Positions 26,354-33,100 of a DNA stretch of 64,000 nt are shown one piece after another. The DNA comes from a candidate division WOR-3 bacterium (lineage in GTDB: Bacteria > Hydrothermota > Tepidihabitantia > SM23-42 > JAOAFX01): assembly GCA_039802005.1 (NCBI GenBank), contig JBDRVV010000005.1:52799-116798 (forward strand), written 5' to 3'. The notes beneath the pieces were generated by a model. That model saw only the letters and a program-made list of their open reading frames with translations. It had not been told where the DNA came from and did not search any database. Positions within the stretch are counted from its first letter, which is position 1; the number at the start of each line of letters is the position of its first letter. The position numbers were made by a program, and so were the translations under genes.

Positions 26354-27163
26354 CTAAAATTTAAAACCGCAATTTTTGCAGAAATTCGCTGAAGAATCAT
26401 TTGATGTCTTGCACTTTGGGCAGACCTTTAATCCTACCTTCACTTTTTGAACGGGTTGTTCCTGCGTTTCAACTTCATCTGGTTTTTTCTTTTCAAGTTT
26501 TTGGGTGCCACAATTCTTGCAATATTCTGCCTTTGATGTTTTAATAAATTCATCGCTGAGATAACCACAAATCGGACAGTAATACATTTCAAGTAATTTA
26601 GAATGGACGCTGTTCAAGTAGTTCAAGATTTCTTTTATTGAATTGACAGGAATTGCAAAACTCATATTATCTGCCTCACCAACAACCCAGGTATTTATGC
26701 CAACAACTTCGCCCTTTGCATTTATCAATGGTCCACCACTATTCCCGGGATTTATCGGAACATCTGTCTGAATATAATTAATCCCTTTTACGGTACGTTT
26801 TTTGCAACTTATTATTCCTTTGGAAACAGTAAAATCATAACCATAAGGATGGCCTATAGCCATTACTGTTTCACCTTCTTTTATTGAATTGCTGTCAGCA
26901 AGGGGTATGGGCCGTGATTGATTGATATTTGCTAAACAAAAGGCAAAATCAATATCATTGTCTGCATATACAACAGTTGATTCAACCTCTTGTTTATTAT
27001 GGAGTTGTATTTTGACAAAGGTATCAAGTTCAATGGTATGTTTGTTTGTTATAAATAGACCTTTATCATTTACAAAAAAACCCGAGCCCCTGCCCTGATT
27101 GGGTAGTTTTATCACAACAATTGATTCTTTTATTGCGTCTATGATTGAAGAAACGTCATCCAT
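26354..27163 (-). CDS. HtrA-like trypsin-fold protease with C-terminal zinc ribbons
   Basis: 269 residues. A trypsin-like domain (about 8-190) carries the triad His42 (FITNKHT), Asp72 (DIDFA) and Ser142 (NPGNSGGPL), so it should be active. No signal peptide and no PDZ domain are present. Instead two zinc-ribbon modules follow: CPICG/CKNCG (about 195-220) and a terminal CPKC/CKNCG (about 250-268), which suggests a cytoplasmic protease or adaptor with zinc-ribbon recognition. First gene of a probable operon with the YbjN-like protein and the channel. GGGAGG lies before the ATG. Confidence 0.82.
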   Translation of the reverse strand: MDDVSSIIDAIKESIVVIKLPNQGRGSGFFVNDKGLFITNKHTIELDTFVKIQLHNKQEVESTVVYADNDIDFAFCLANINQSRPIPLADSNSIKEGETVMAIGHPYGYDFTVSKGIISCKKRTVKGINYIQTDVPINPGNSGGPLINAKGEVVGINTWVVGEADNMSFAIPVNSIKEILNYLNSVHSKLLEMYYCPICGYLSDEFIKTSKAEYCKNCGTQKLEKKKPDEVETQEQPVQKVKVGLKVCPKCKTSNDSSANFCKNCGFKF

Positions 27164-27223
27164 GACAACCTCCCTATTAAAAGACCGAAAACCGAATAAG
27201 AATAAATTAACAAAGAATGGAAA

Positions 27224-27269
27224 ATCCCCCTTGGCTCCCCCTTTACAAAAGGGGGAAACAGGGGGATTG
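27224..27269. repeat. C/G-run inverted repeat
   Basis: AATCCCCC, a second CCCCC block, CTTT-ac-AAAAG centre, then GGGGG and GGGGGATT: the same plan as 155-201. In one frame it translates to PLAPPLQKGETGGL, a peptide often seen as a spurious protein fragment, so it should not be taken as coding. Confidence 0.65.
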
Positions 27270-27286
27270 TATTACACAAATTTTTA

Positions 27287-27556
27287 TTAGAATTTGACAC
27301 TGAAATTTTTATATCCTTTTTCCTTTTCGGAAAATTTTACATCAACCTTTGTTACATGTGCTGTCCTTGGTCCAATTTTAAGTTCGTTTATGAAATCATT
27401 CAATATCCCCTTCTCCCCTTCGGCAACAACAAGAACACTCCCATCAGGAAGATTCTGGACATATCCGGTTATGCCATATTCCCGGGCTTTCTGAATAGCA
27501 AAAAATCTGTAGCCTACACCCTGGACAACACCCTGGACAATTATTTCAGCATGCAA
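27287..27556 (-). CDS. acyP: Acylphosphatase
   Basis: 89 residues, typical of the family, which hydrolyses acyl phosphates. The signature VQGVVQGVGYRFFA gives the phosphate-binding loop and catalytic Arg, and the catalytic Asn is in GYVQNLPDGSV. The TTG start at 27556 is supported by GAGGAAG 5-6 bases upstream. It lies downstream of the LOG-family gene, separated by an inverted repeat. Confidence 0.92.
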   Translation of the reverse strand: MHAEIIVQGVVQGVGYRFFAIQKAREYGITGYVQNLPDGSVLVVAEGEKGILNDFINELKIGPRTAHVTKVDVKFSEKEKGYKNFSVKF

Positions 27557-27588
27557 TTTAACTTCCTCGTTATTCGTTATACGGTTTC

Positions 27589-27663
27589 GCTGCCCGTATC
27601 GTTATAAGTTGTAGTCTTGAAGTTTGTAACCAAAGACATAAAACAAAAAACGATACCGGCTGC
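27589..27663. repeat. Inverted repeat between LOG-family and acylphosphatase genes
   Basis: Arms GCTGCCCGTATCGTT (27589-27603) and AACGATACCGGCTGC (27649-27663) pair over 15 bases with two mismatches around a 45-base interior that holds a smaller GTCTT/AAGAC stem. Possibly a structured leader of the acylphosphatase transcript or a small mobile-repeat remnant. Confidence 0.45.
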
Positions 27664-27694
27664 CATGCCTTACAACATTTAACGTGAAACATTC

Positions 27695-28153
27695 TTAACC
27701 TTCAATTATCTCAAATGCCTTTTCCACTGCCTGCTTGGCTGTTTTTACATGGATTATCGGGGCATCTATCTTCCAGGTATTAATCCCGATCACCGGCACA
27801 TTGAACATAAGGCAGTAAGCAATCTCAGTTAGTGTTCCGTATTTCCCATCAATGGCAATTGCACAATCACAGGTGCGGGCAATGATGATATTCCGTGCCT
27901 GATTCATTCCTGTAACTATTGGAATATCAACATATTCATTAGCAGTTCTTTTGTCGGTTCCCGGTAGAATTCCAATTACAAGACCTCCCGCCTCTTTTGC
28001 GCCCCTTGATGCTGCCTCCATTACCCCACCAAGGCCGCCCGTGATTAAAATCGCTCCATTCTCAGCAATCAAAGCGCCGACTTCCTCGGCAATCCTTAAA
28101 TTTTTTTCGCTCGTCTCTGCACCACCAATTACTGCAATTATCTTTTTGTCCAT
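27695..28153 (-). CDS. LOG-family / TIGR00725 Rossmann-fold protein
   Basis: 152 residues of the SLOG/LOG superfamily (often labelled lysine decarboxylase-like). It begins KKIIAVIGGAE, then ITGGLGGVMEAASRGAKEAGG, the nucleotide-binding GG-G-MEA-GA-E signature of the family, and ends with GKYGTLTEIAYCL, the counterpart of the PGGxGTxxE motif. This short clade usually has no proven substrate; related long members cleave cytokinin ribotides. It follows the tRNA-Pro gene. AAGGAA acts as ribosome site. Confidence 0.75.
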   Translation of the reverse strand: MDKKIIAVIGGAETSEKNLRIAEEVGALIAENGAILITGGLGGVMEAASRGAKEAGGLVIGILPGTDKRTANEYVDIPIVTGMNQARNIIIARTCDCAIAIDGKYGTLTEIAYCLMFNVPVIGINTWKIDAPIIHVKTAKQAVEKAFEIIEG

Positions 28154-28238
28154 AAAAATTCCTTTTTTAATTCTCGTAGAGACAGTCCTTACCTCCCTGC
28201 GCTTATGCAGACAGGTGGCTATCTGTTTCGTAACTTCA

Positions 28239-28294
28239 ATTATCCCCTCTCCTGTCCTCTCCCTTCAAAAAGGAGGGGATAAAGGTGAGAATTC
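28239..28294. repeat. Degenerate C/G-run inverted repeat
   Basis: ATCCCCTCTCC, CTCTCCCTT, AAAAAGGAGGGGAT, AAGGTGAG: a decayed relative of the elements at 155-201 and 27224-27269, next to the tRNA gene. Confidence 0.45.
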
Positions 28295-28301
28295 CTTAAC
28301 A

Positions 28302-28375
28302 TCGGGGCGGTGGGATTTGAACCCACGACCTCATGGTCCCGAACCATGCGCGCTAAACCACTGCGCCACACCCCG
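28302..28375 (-). tRNA. tRNA-Pro (anticodon CGG)
   Basis: A complete cloverleaf: acceptor CGGGGTG paired with CGCCCCG and discriminator A; D arm GCGC-AGTGGTTTA-GCGC; anticodon stem CATGG/CCATG with loop TTCGGGA (anticodon CGG, reading CCG); variable loop AGGTC; T arm GTGGG-TTCAAAT-CCCAC. The C1:G72 first pair is characteristic of bacterial tRNA-Pro. The 3' CCA is not encoded and must be added. Confidence 0.96.
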
Positions 28376-28443
28376 ATTAAATAAATGCCTAAAAGTCCAA
28401 AATACCTAAATTGCAAAAAACAGTTAAACCCATTAAACTTTTT

Positions 28444-29100
28444 TTATTTATCTTCCCAGCCTTCCTTGCCCACAAGCGGCACGAAGGTGCATTCAAAAAG
28501 TTCCTTTCTTGTTATTACGCCTTTATGTTTTTTTATAACATTCAAGGTCTGAAGATATTCACCACCGATTGGAATGACCAATCTTCCTTTGTCTGCTAAC
28601 TGGTCAATCAATGCCCTCGGTGTCTCTGGAGCACCCGCAGTAACTATGATTCCATCGTAAGGTGCATAATCAGGCCAGCCCACGCTACCATCTCCGACCA
28701 AAAAATTTATGTTATTAAATCCAAGTTCATTAAGAATTTTTCGTGCCCGAAAACTCAATTCAGAAATTCTTTCAATTGTAAAGACCCGATTACACAGAAG
28801 AGCAAGTATCGCGGTCTGATAGCCCGAACCTGTTCCAATTTCCAATACCGATTCATTCCCTTTCAATTCCAGCAACTCTGTCATCACCGCGACCATATAA
28901 GGCTGACTTATTGTCTGGCCGTTACCAATCGGCAACGGATAGTCATTATAAGCCTGATGGTAATAAGTTTTATCAACAAATAAATGGCGGGGAACACGGA
29001 GCATTGCATCAATAACCCGTTCATCCTTGACACCTCTTCCAATGATTTGCTCTTTGACCATCCGCTCCCTTTCCACTCGCCATTCTTTAACCTCAATCAC
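28444..29100 (-). CDS. pcm: Protein-L-isoaspartate O-methyltransferase
   Basis: 218 residues. A SAM-dependent methyltransferase that starts repair of isoaspartyl residues in damaged proteins. It shows the family N-terminus ([19 protein letters not shown]), the Pcm motif [19 protein letters not shown] and SAM motif [16 protein letters not shown], followed by [13 protein letters not shown]. The GTG start at 29100 is supported by a promoter at 29107-29134 whose -10 box lies 6 bases upstream, so the mRNA is predicted leaderless. Confidence 0.95.
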   Translation of the reverse strand: MIEVKEWRVERERMVKEQIIGRGVKDERVIDAMLRVPRHLFVDKTYYHQAYNDYPLPIGNGQTISQPYMVAVMTELLELKGNESVLEIGTGSGYQTAILALLCNRVFTIERISELSFRARKILNELGFNNINFLVGDGSVGWPDYAPYDGIIVTAGAPETPRALIDQLADKGRLVIPIGGEYLQTLNVIKKHKGVITRKELFECTFVPLVGKEGWEDK

Positions 29101-29106
29101 TTATAT

Positions 29107-29134
29107 AGAATACTGAAAATATCAGAAAAGTCAA
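29107..29134 (-). promoter_or_regulatory. Leaderless promoter of pcm
   Basis: TTGACT (29129-29134), 16-bp spacer, TATTCT (29107-29112) on the minus strand; 6 bases to GTG 29100. Confidence 0.7.
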
Positions 29135-29208
29135 GATGTGGAGATGCTGGATCCTTTCCGCTTTCTCCTCCTTTTCATAATATCATAATGTAGAGCGAAC
29201 ATTCAAAG

Positions 29209-29332
29209 GCTGTGTCGTAATCCATAAAAATTGTAGGCGCAGGCTTCAGCCTGCGGATAAGTATGTCGAAATCTAAAGGTTTTTCGCACCCTAAAGGGTG
29301 CGGCTACTGCAAAATTTTTATGGCAACACAGA
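29209..29332. repeat. Symmetric element of two inverted GTAG hairpins
   Basis: Left half: CTGTGTCG, CCATAAAAATT, GTAG and hairpin CGCAGGC-ttca-GCCTGCG (29238-29255). Right half, inverted: hairpin CGCACCCT-aa-AGGGTGCG (29285-29302), CTAC, AAATTTTTATGG, CAACACAG. The two hairpins differ in sequence while the outer arms match, so the unit looks like a BIME or small MITE. The remainder of the 29101-29407 gap holds no gene. Confidence 0.65.
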
Positions 29333-29376
29333 TTCTCTAACTTTGCATAAAGCAAATTTCAATCTACTACTACAAT

Positions 29377-29408
29377 ACTTTCTTTGTTTCTTAAGAAACA
29401 AAGAAAGT
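29377..29408. promoter_or_regulatory. 32-bp perfect palindrome downstream of arsR-type gene
   Basis: A perfect palindrome centred on CTTAAG (between 29392 and 29393), abutting the regulator's stop codon. Its central 28 bases (TTTCTTTGTTTC and complement) are identical to those of the palindrome at 29740-29769 upstream of the gene. It may be a second operator or a terminator. Confidence 0.75.
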
Positions 29409-29692
29409 TATTTTTGTTGCATTCTTTTCTTAATGAGTCCAATCAATAGCCGGTTGTATTCAAGGTTGACCGAATTATTAAGAGAATAAAGCGTTTCACC
29501 TTTAAATCGCTGGGATTTTAAAAGTCCTGCTTTCTCAAGAGTTTTGAGATGACCTGCCACGGTCTTATAAGGTCTATTTATTTCTGTTGCTATTTCATTG
29601 AGTGATATTTGTCCGTTCCTAATAAGTAGTTGGACGATTTCAATCCTTGTTTCATTTGCTAATGCCTTTAATAATCTCAATAAAAAATCCAT
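29408..29692 (-). CDS. ArsR-family transcriptional regulator (no metal site)
   Basis: 94 residues forming one winged helix: LLKALANETRIEIVQLL (helix 1-2), ISLNEIATEINRPYKTVAGHLKTLEKAGLL (HTH with recognition helix), and a basic wing (QRFKGETLYSLN). It has no Cys and no His-rich metal motif, so it is not a classic metal sensor; ligand or redox sensing is unlikely from sequence and it may just be a dimeric autorepressor. Flanked on both sides by almost identical long palindromes, the upstream one touching its -35 box, which argues for autoregulation. AAGGAG lies before the ATG. Confidence 0.85.
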   Translation of the reverse strand: MDFLLRLLKALANETRIEIVQLLIRNGQISLNEIATEINRPYKTVAGHLKTLEKAGLLKSQRFKGETLYSLNNSVNLEYNRLLIGLIKKRMQQK

Positions 29693-29712
29693 TTCAACTC
29701 CTTGATTAAATT

Positions 29713-29740
29713 ATTATATATAAATTCGCGACCAAGTCAA
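29713..29740 (-). promoter_or_regulatory. Promoter of arsR-type gene
   Basis: TTGACT (29735-29740), 16-bp spacer, TATAAT (29713-29718) on the minus strand. Its -35 box shares base 29740 with the upstream palindrome. Confidence 0.75.
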
Positions 29741-29769
29741 TTTCTTTGTTTCTTAAGAAACAAAGAAAT
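29740..29769. promoter_or_regulatory. 30-bp perfect palindrome, probable operator
   Basis: Perfect palindrome centred on CTTAAG (between 29754 and 29755), sharing 28 identical central bases with 29377-29408. It overlaps the edge of the arsR-type promoter and lies in the divergent region before the cyclo-ligase gene, so it may control both. Confidence 0.75.
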
Positions 29770-29858
29770 AAAAATTTTCAGTTGGAAAATTTGAAACAGG
29801 GAGGCTGCGAAAAGCGGATATGAAAATAGCGGATGGATAAGGATTAGCGTTTAATAAA

Positions 29859-29886
29859 TTGACAGGACACTTTTGGTGATTAAAAT
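29859..29886 (+). promoter_or_regulatory. Leaderless promoter of 5-FTHF cyclo-ligase gene
   Basis: TTGACA (29859-29864), 16-bp spacer, TAAAAT (29881-29886); ATG 29892 follows after 5 bases, ruling out the TTG at 29886 as start. Confidence 0.75.
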
Positions 29887-29891
29887 TGAAT

Positions 29892-30488
29892 ATGGAACAA
29901 GAAAAACAAAGATTGCGGGAAGAGATATGGAAGTTGCTGGAAGAAAAAGGGATTGCGCGGTTCCCGCTGCCATTGAAAGACCGAATTCCTAATTTTGAAG
30001 GTTCGGAAAAGGCAGCGATATTGCTTACAACACTACAGGAATGGAAAGATGCAAAAATGATCTTTGCCAATCCTGACTATGCCCAGAAGCCGGTGAGGGA
30101 ATTGTGCCTTAAACAGGGAAAGACCCTGATAATGGCAACCCCAAAACTTAAAGAAGGTTTCTTGAAGATTGAACCCCAGAGAGTCAAAGGCAATGAATCT
30201 GAGGCATCTACGATTGCCGGTGCATTCAAGTATGGAATAAAAATAAAAGAACTCATAAAACCCGATTTGATCATCACCGGGTGTGTTGCGGTTGATAAAG
30301 AGGGCTGGAGATTAGGTAAGGGTGGCGGTTATGGAGATAGGGAGATTTCAATGCACCTTGAGAAGTTTGGCAAAATCACTGTAGCAACTACGCTCCATGA
30401 ATTACAGATTGTTGATAGAGTCCCACACAATAAATATGATACAAAAGTAGATTACATTGTGACCCCTCAACGGATAATAAAAATATAA
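29892..30488 (+). CDS. 5-formyltetrahydrofolate cyclo-ligase
   Basis: 198 residues. Converts 5-formyl-THF to 5,10-methenyl-THF with ATP. The family core is present: basic N-terminal region (KQRLREEIWKLLEEKG), ITGCVAVDKEGWRLGKGGGYGDRE with the KGGGYGD ATP/folate-binding motif, and the C-terminal VPHNKYDTKVDYIVTP (equivalent of DhxvD.vvTP). Length is typical. A predicted leaderless promoter sets ATG 29892 as start. Confidence 0.88.
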   Translation: MEQEKQRLREEIWKLLEEKGIARFPLPLKDRIPNFEGSEKAAILLTTLQEWKDAKMIFANPDYAQKPVRELCLKQGKTLIMATPKLKEGFLKIEPQRVKGNESEASTIAGAFKYGIKIKELIKPDLIITGCVAVDKEGWRLGKGGGYGDREISMHLEKFGKITVATTLHELQIVDRVPHNKYDTKVDYIVTPQRIIKI

Positions 30489-30582
30489 ATCAGATTAAAA
30501 AATTTGTGATAAAATGACTATCTTTATTTCTCAAAGACAGTAGGAAAACTAATTTGTGTTGCGCAATACGGAAGAACCAAAT

Positions 30583-31716
30583 TCATTCTTGACTTCTCAT
30601 TGGCTGCGTTGCTTCCAATTTGTCCACAAAAATTTCTATAAACTTACGCATAGATTCTATATCAACCCCGAGCGGCAATTTACCAAAGCAATTTAACCAA
30701 TATTTCATTGCTGAAGATGATTTTCCCTGTTTCTCAAGTACAAAAGCATGAAGGCCATTTGCAATACCAGAACGGCTTAAATACAAATTCTTCCGAAATA
30801 AGAGCCTTTCCGCCTCTGTATAATCACCCCTTCTGACTTTTTCTAAAACATTATACATAATCTCAACAAAACCAGTGGTATCACGGGTACAGGCGTGTTT
30901 AATGGTCAATAATCCGGTAGTATCACCTTTTAAGATTTTGTATATCCCAAGATTGTATAAATCTATTCCATCATCCCATTCCTTCGTTATTAGAGTTTCA
31001 ACTGCTACAATTGCTCTATCGAAATTTCCTATTCTGAATTGCCATACAGATTCATAACTTAAAATTACTTCTGGTTTAATTTGATAACCGTAGTATCTAT
31101 ACGAACGACTCAAATCTTCTTTTGCCTTTTTAAACCATTTCTCGCCCGAGATTGTATCACCCGTCTTATAGTGCAACATACTTAAAATAAAATCTAAATC
31201 ATAATTATAGGTATGGTATTTTAAACTTTTTTGATAATATTTTATTGCTTCAGAATATTGACCCGCTAGGCTATAAGGCATGGCTAAAACTTCGTATTCA
31301 GGAATTTTCTGTTGCCTAGTATGTTCTTTAAAAAAGGCAATTGCTTTCTCATAGTCCTCGAGATGTAGATAAATTTTACCCAACAGCCAACTTACTACGG
31401 GTTTGTCAGAAAATTTCGTTTTTATTTTTCTAAGTAATTGTTCAGCCGCAATTAAACTATCCATTTCATAATAAACTAATGCAAGTTTATAGTCGGCTAA
31501 AGCATAATCTGGTTTTAATCTTATGGCATTTTGAAACGCCTCAATGGCATTTTTATAGTCATTAATAGAATTATAACATATACCTAGATCAAAGTGCAAC
31601 TTGTAATTATCAGGATTCTTTTCTAATTCTTGCTTTAATGAATCTATTTTTTGTTGTAAATCAGCAAAACAGACACTTATGCATAATATTAGAAAAAGAT
31701 ATGTAAGTCTGTACAT
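30583..31716 (-). CDS. Exported TPR-repeat protein
   Basis: 377 residues. A signal peptide (about 1-18, FLILCISVCFA) is followed by tetratricopeptide repeats; the clearest are NYKLHFDLGICYNSINDYKNAI, the next repeat DYALADYKLALVYYEMD, and KPVVSWLLGKIYLHLEDYEKAI, all in the first half, and weaker ones continue to about residue 260. TPRs are protein-binding scaffolds; there is no enzymatic domain. Stands alone between other transcription units, with a promoter at 31723-31750 that makes it leaderless. Confidence 0.85.
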   Translation of the reverse strand: MYRLTYLFLILCISVCFADLQQKIDSLKQELEKNPDNYKLHFDLGICYNSINDYKNAIEAFQNAIRLKPDYALADYKLALVYYEMDSLIAAEQLLRKIKTKFSDKPVVSWLLGKIYLHLEDYEKAIAFFKEHTRQQKIPEYEVLAMPYSLAGQYSEAIKYYQKSLKYHTYNYDLDFILSMLHYKTGDTISGEKWFKKAKEDLSRSYRYYGYQIKPEVILSYESVWQFRIGNFDRAIVAVETLITKEWDDGIDLYNLGIYKILKGDTTGLLTIKHACTRDTTGFVEIMYNVLEKVRRGDYTEAERLLFRKNLYLSRSGIANGLHAFVLEKQGKSSSAMKYWLNCFGKLPLGVDIESMRKFIEIFVDKLEATQPMRSQE

Positions 31717-31722
31717 TGATAT

Positions 31723-31750
31723 ATTTTAGCAAGATGTAGTAAAAAGTCAA
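31723..31750 (-). promoter_or_regulatory. Leaderless promoter of TPR protein gene
   Basis: TTGACT (31745-31750), 16-bp spacer, TAAAAT (31723-31728) on the minus strand; 6 bases to ATG 31716. Confidence 0.75.
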
Positions 31751-31786
31751 TAGGTGTAATTGATGAATCCTCTCCACATTTTGTTT

Positions 31787-33100
31787 TCATGAAATTTTAG
31801 TTTTTATAATCTTTTCGGTATTTTCTACTATTGCTCCTATCGGTGTTCTCCCCTTGATTCTGGTTATCAAGACATTGTGGACAGTGCCTGGTTCAATTGT
31901 TTTTTCTATAATCACATCCTTGTTTCCCCTTGTCTTTCCACGTGTGCCATTTGTTGCTGGCTCTTCAAATAGAACCTCATAGATTTTGCCAATCATCTGT
32001 TCTGTTTTCTTAATGATTATTTGATTCTGAATATCAATGAGAGTTTTTAATCTGCCTTTTATTACTTCTTCAGGCAGGGATTCATACTCACTCGCCTTTG
32101 TATACGGACGGACAGAATAACGATACATATATGCATCATCAAACTCAATCTTTTTTATCAAATCAATTGTTTCATAGAATTCTTCTTCGGTTTCGGTAGG
32201 AAAACCAACTATAATGTCCGTCGTGATTGTCGCATCGGGGATATTTTCTCTGATTTTTTCAATTATTCTCAGGTAATCTTCTTTTGTGTATTTTCGGTTC
32301 ATCAACTTCAAGATTCTATTGTTCCCTGACTGCAAAGGCAGGTGAAACCATTCACAGATATTTTTATTTTCTTTTATTACTTTTATTATTTCTTCATTAA
32401 AATCCTTGGGATGGGAAGTTAAAAATCTCAACCTAAATATTCCTGTCTTTTGAGCAACAAGTTTAAGCAAGTCTGGAAATTTTATTCTATTATAATCATA
32501 TTCGTTTACATTCTGCCCCAGAAGAGTTATATCTTTTACACCACATTCAACAAGGTGATTTACCTCTTTAATAATATCTTCAACCGGTCTTGACCGCAAT
32601 CTGCCACGCACAAAAGGCACAATGCAATAAGAACAATAATTATCACAGCCACGGGTGATTGAAACGAAATCAGAAATCTTGTTTGATTTTCTGCAAATAC
32701 CTGTGTATAATTCATTCCCAACTTCGGTCTCAATAATCTTTGTCTTTTGATTCGCAATAATTTTTACATATTCAGGAATTTTCCGATATGAATCAGGACC
32801 GAGCACAAGGTCAACGAATGAATATTTAGTGATAATCTCATCCGCAAGCCTTTTTGCCATACATCCAACTATGCCCAAAACAATTCCTTTTTCCTCACGC
32901 CATTTTTTCAAGGTTGAGATATATCCGAGCGCGCGTTTTTCTGCGTGATTACGCACCGAACAGGTGTTGATTAAAACTATATCCGCTTCTTCAATATTTT
33001 CTGTAGGAACATAATTTTCTTCAGTAAGTATCTCTTCTATGACATCCGAATCATTCTTATTCATCTGACACCCGAATGTTCTAATATAGAATTTATGCAT
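31787..33100 (-). CDS. miaB: tRNA-2-methylthio-N6-dimethylallyladenosine synthase MiaB
   Basis: 437-residue radical-SAM methylthiotransferase that adds a methylthio group to i6A37 of tRNA. The N-terminal UPF0004 domain has FGCQMNKNDSD, INTCSVRNHAE and IVGCMAKR, giving the three Cys of the auxiliary cluster; the radical-SAM loop is RGCDNYCSYCIVPFVRGR; a TRAM domain ends the protein. It follows mtaB directly (stop and start adjacent), so rpsA-mtaB-miaB is an operon. Confidence 0.95.
   Translation of the reverse strand: MHKFYIRTFGCQMNKNDSDVIEEILTEENYVPTENIEEADIVLINTCSVRNHAEKRALGYISTLKKWREEKGIVLGIVGCMAKRLADEIITKYSFVDLVLGPDSYRKIPEYVKIIANQKTKIIETEVGNELYTGICRKSNKISDFVSITRGCDNYCSYCIVPFVRGRLRSRPVEDIIKEVNHLVECGVKDITLLGQNVNEYDYNRIKFPDLLKLVAQKTGIFRLRFLTSHPKDFNEEIIKVIKENKNICEWFHLPLQSGNNRILKLMNRKYTKEDYLRIIEKIRENIPDATITTDIIVGFPTETEEEFYETIDLIKKIEFDDAYMYRYSVRPYTKASEYESLPEEVIKGRLKTLIDIQNQIIIKKTEQMIGKIYEVLFEEPATNGTRGKTRGNKDVIIEKTIEPGTVHNVLITRIKGRTPIGAIVENTEKIIKTKIS

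Noticed and set aside
27099..27290. A 63-residue plus-strand frame containing PLAPPLQKGETGGL
   Set aside because: The peptide is the translation of the C/G-run repeat, and the frame is antisense to the protease gene start.
27951..28409. A 152-residue plus-strand frame over the LOG gene and tRNA
   Set aside because: It is antisense to two well-supported genes and lacks a promoter or ribosome site.
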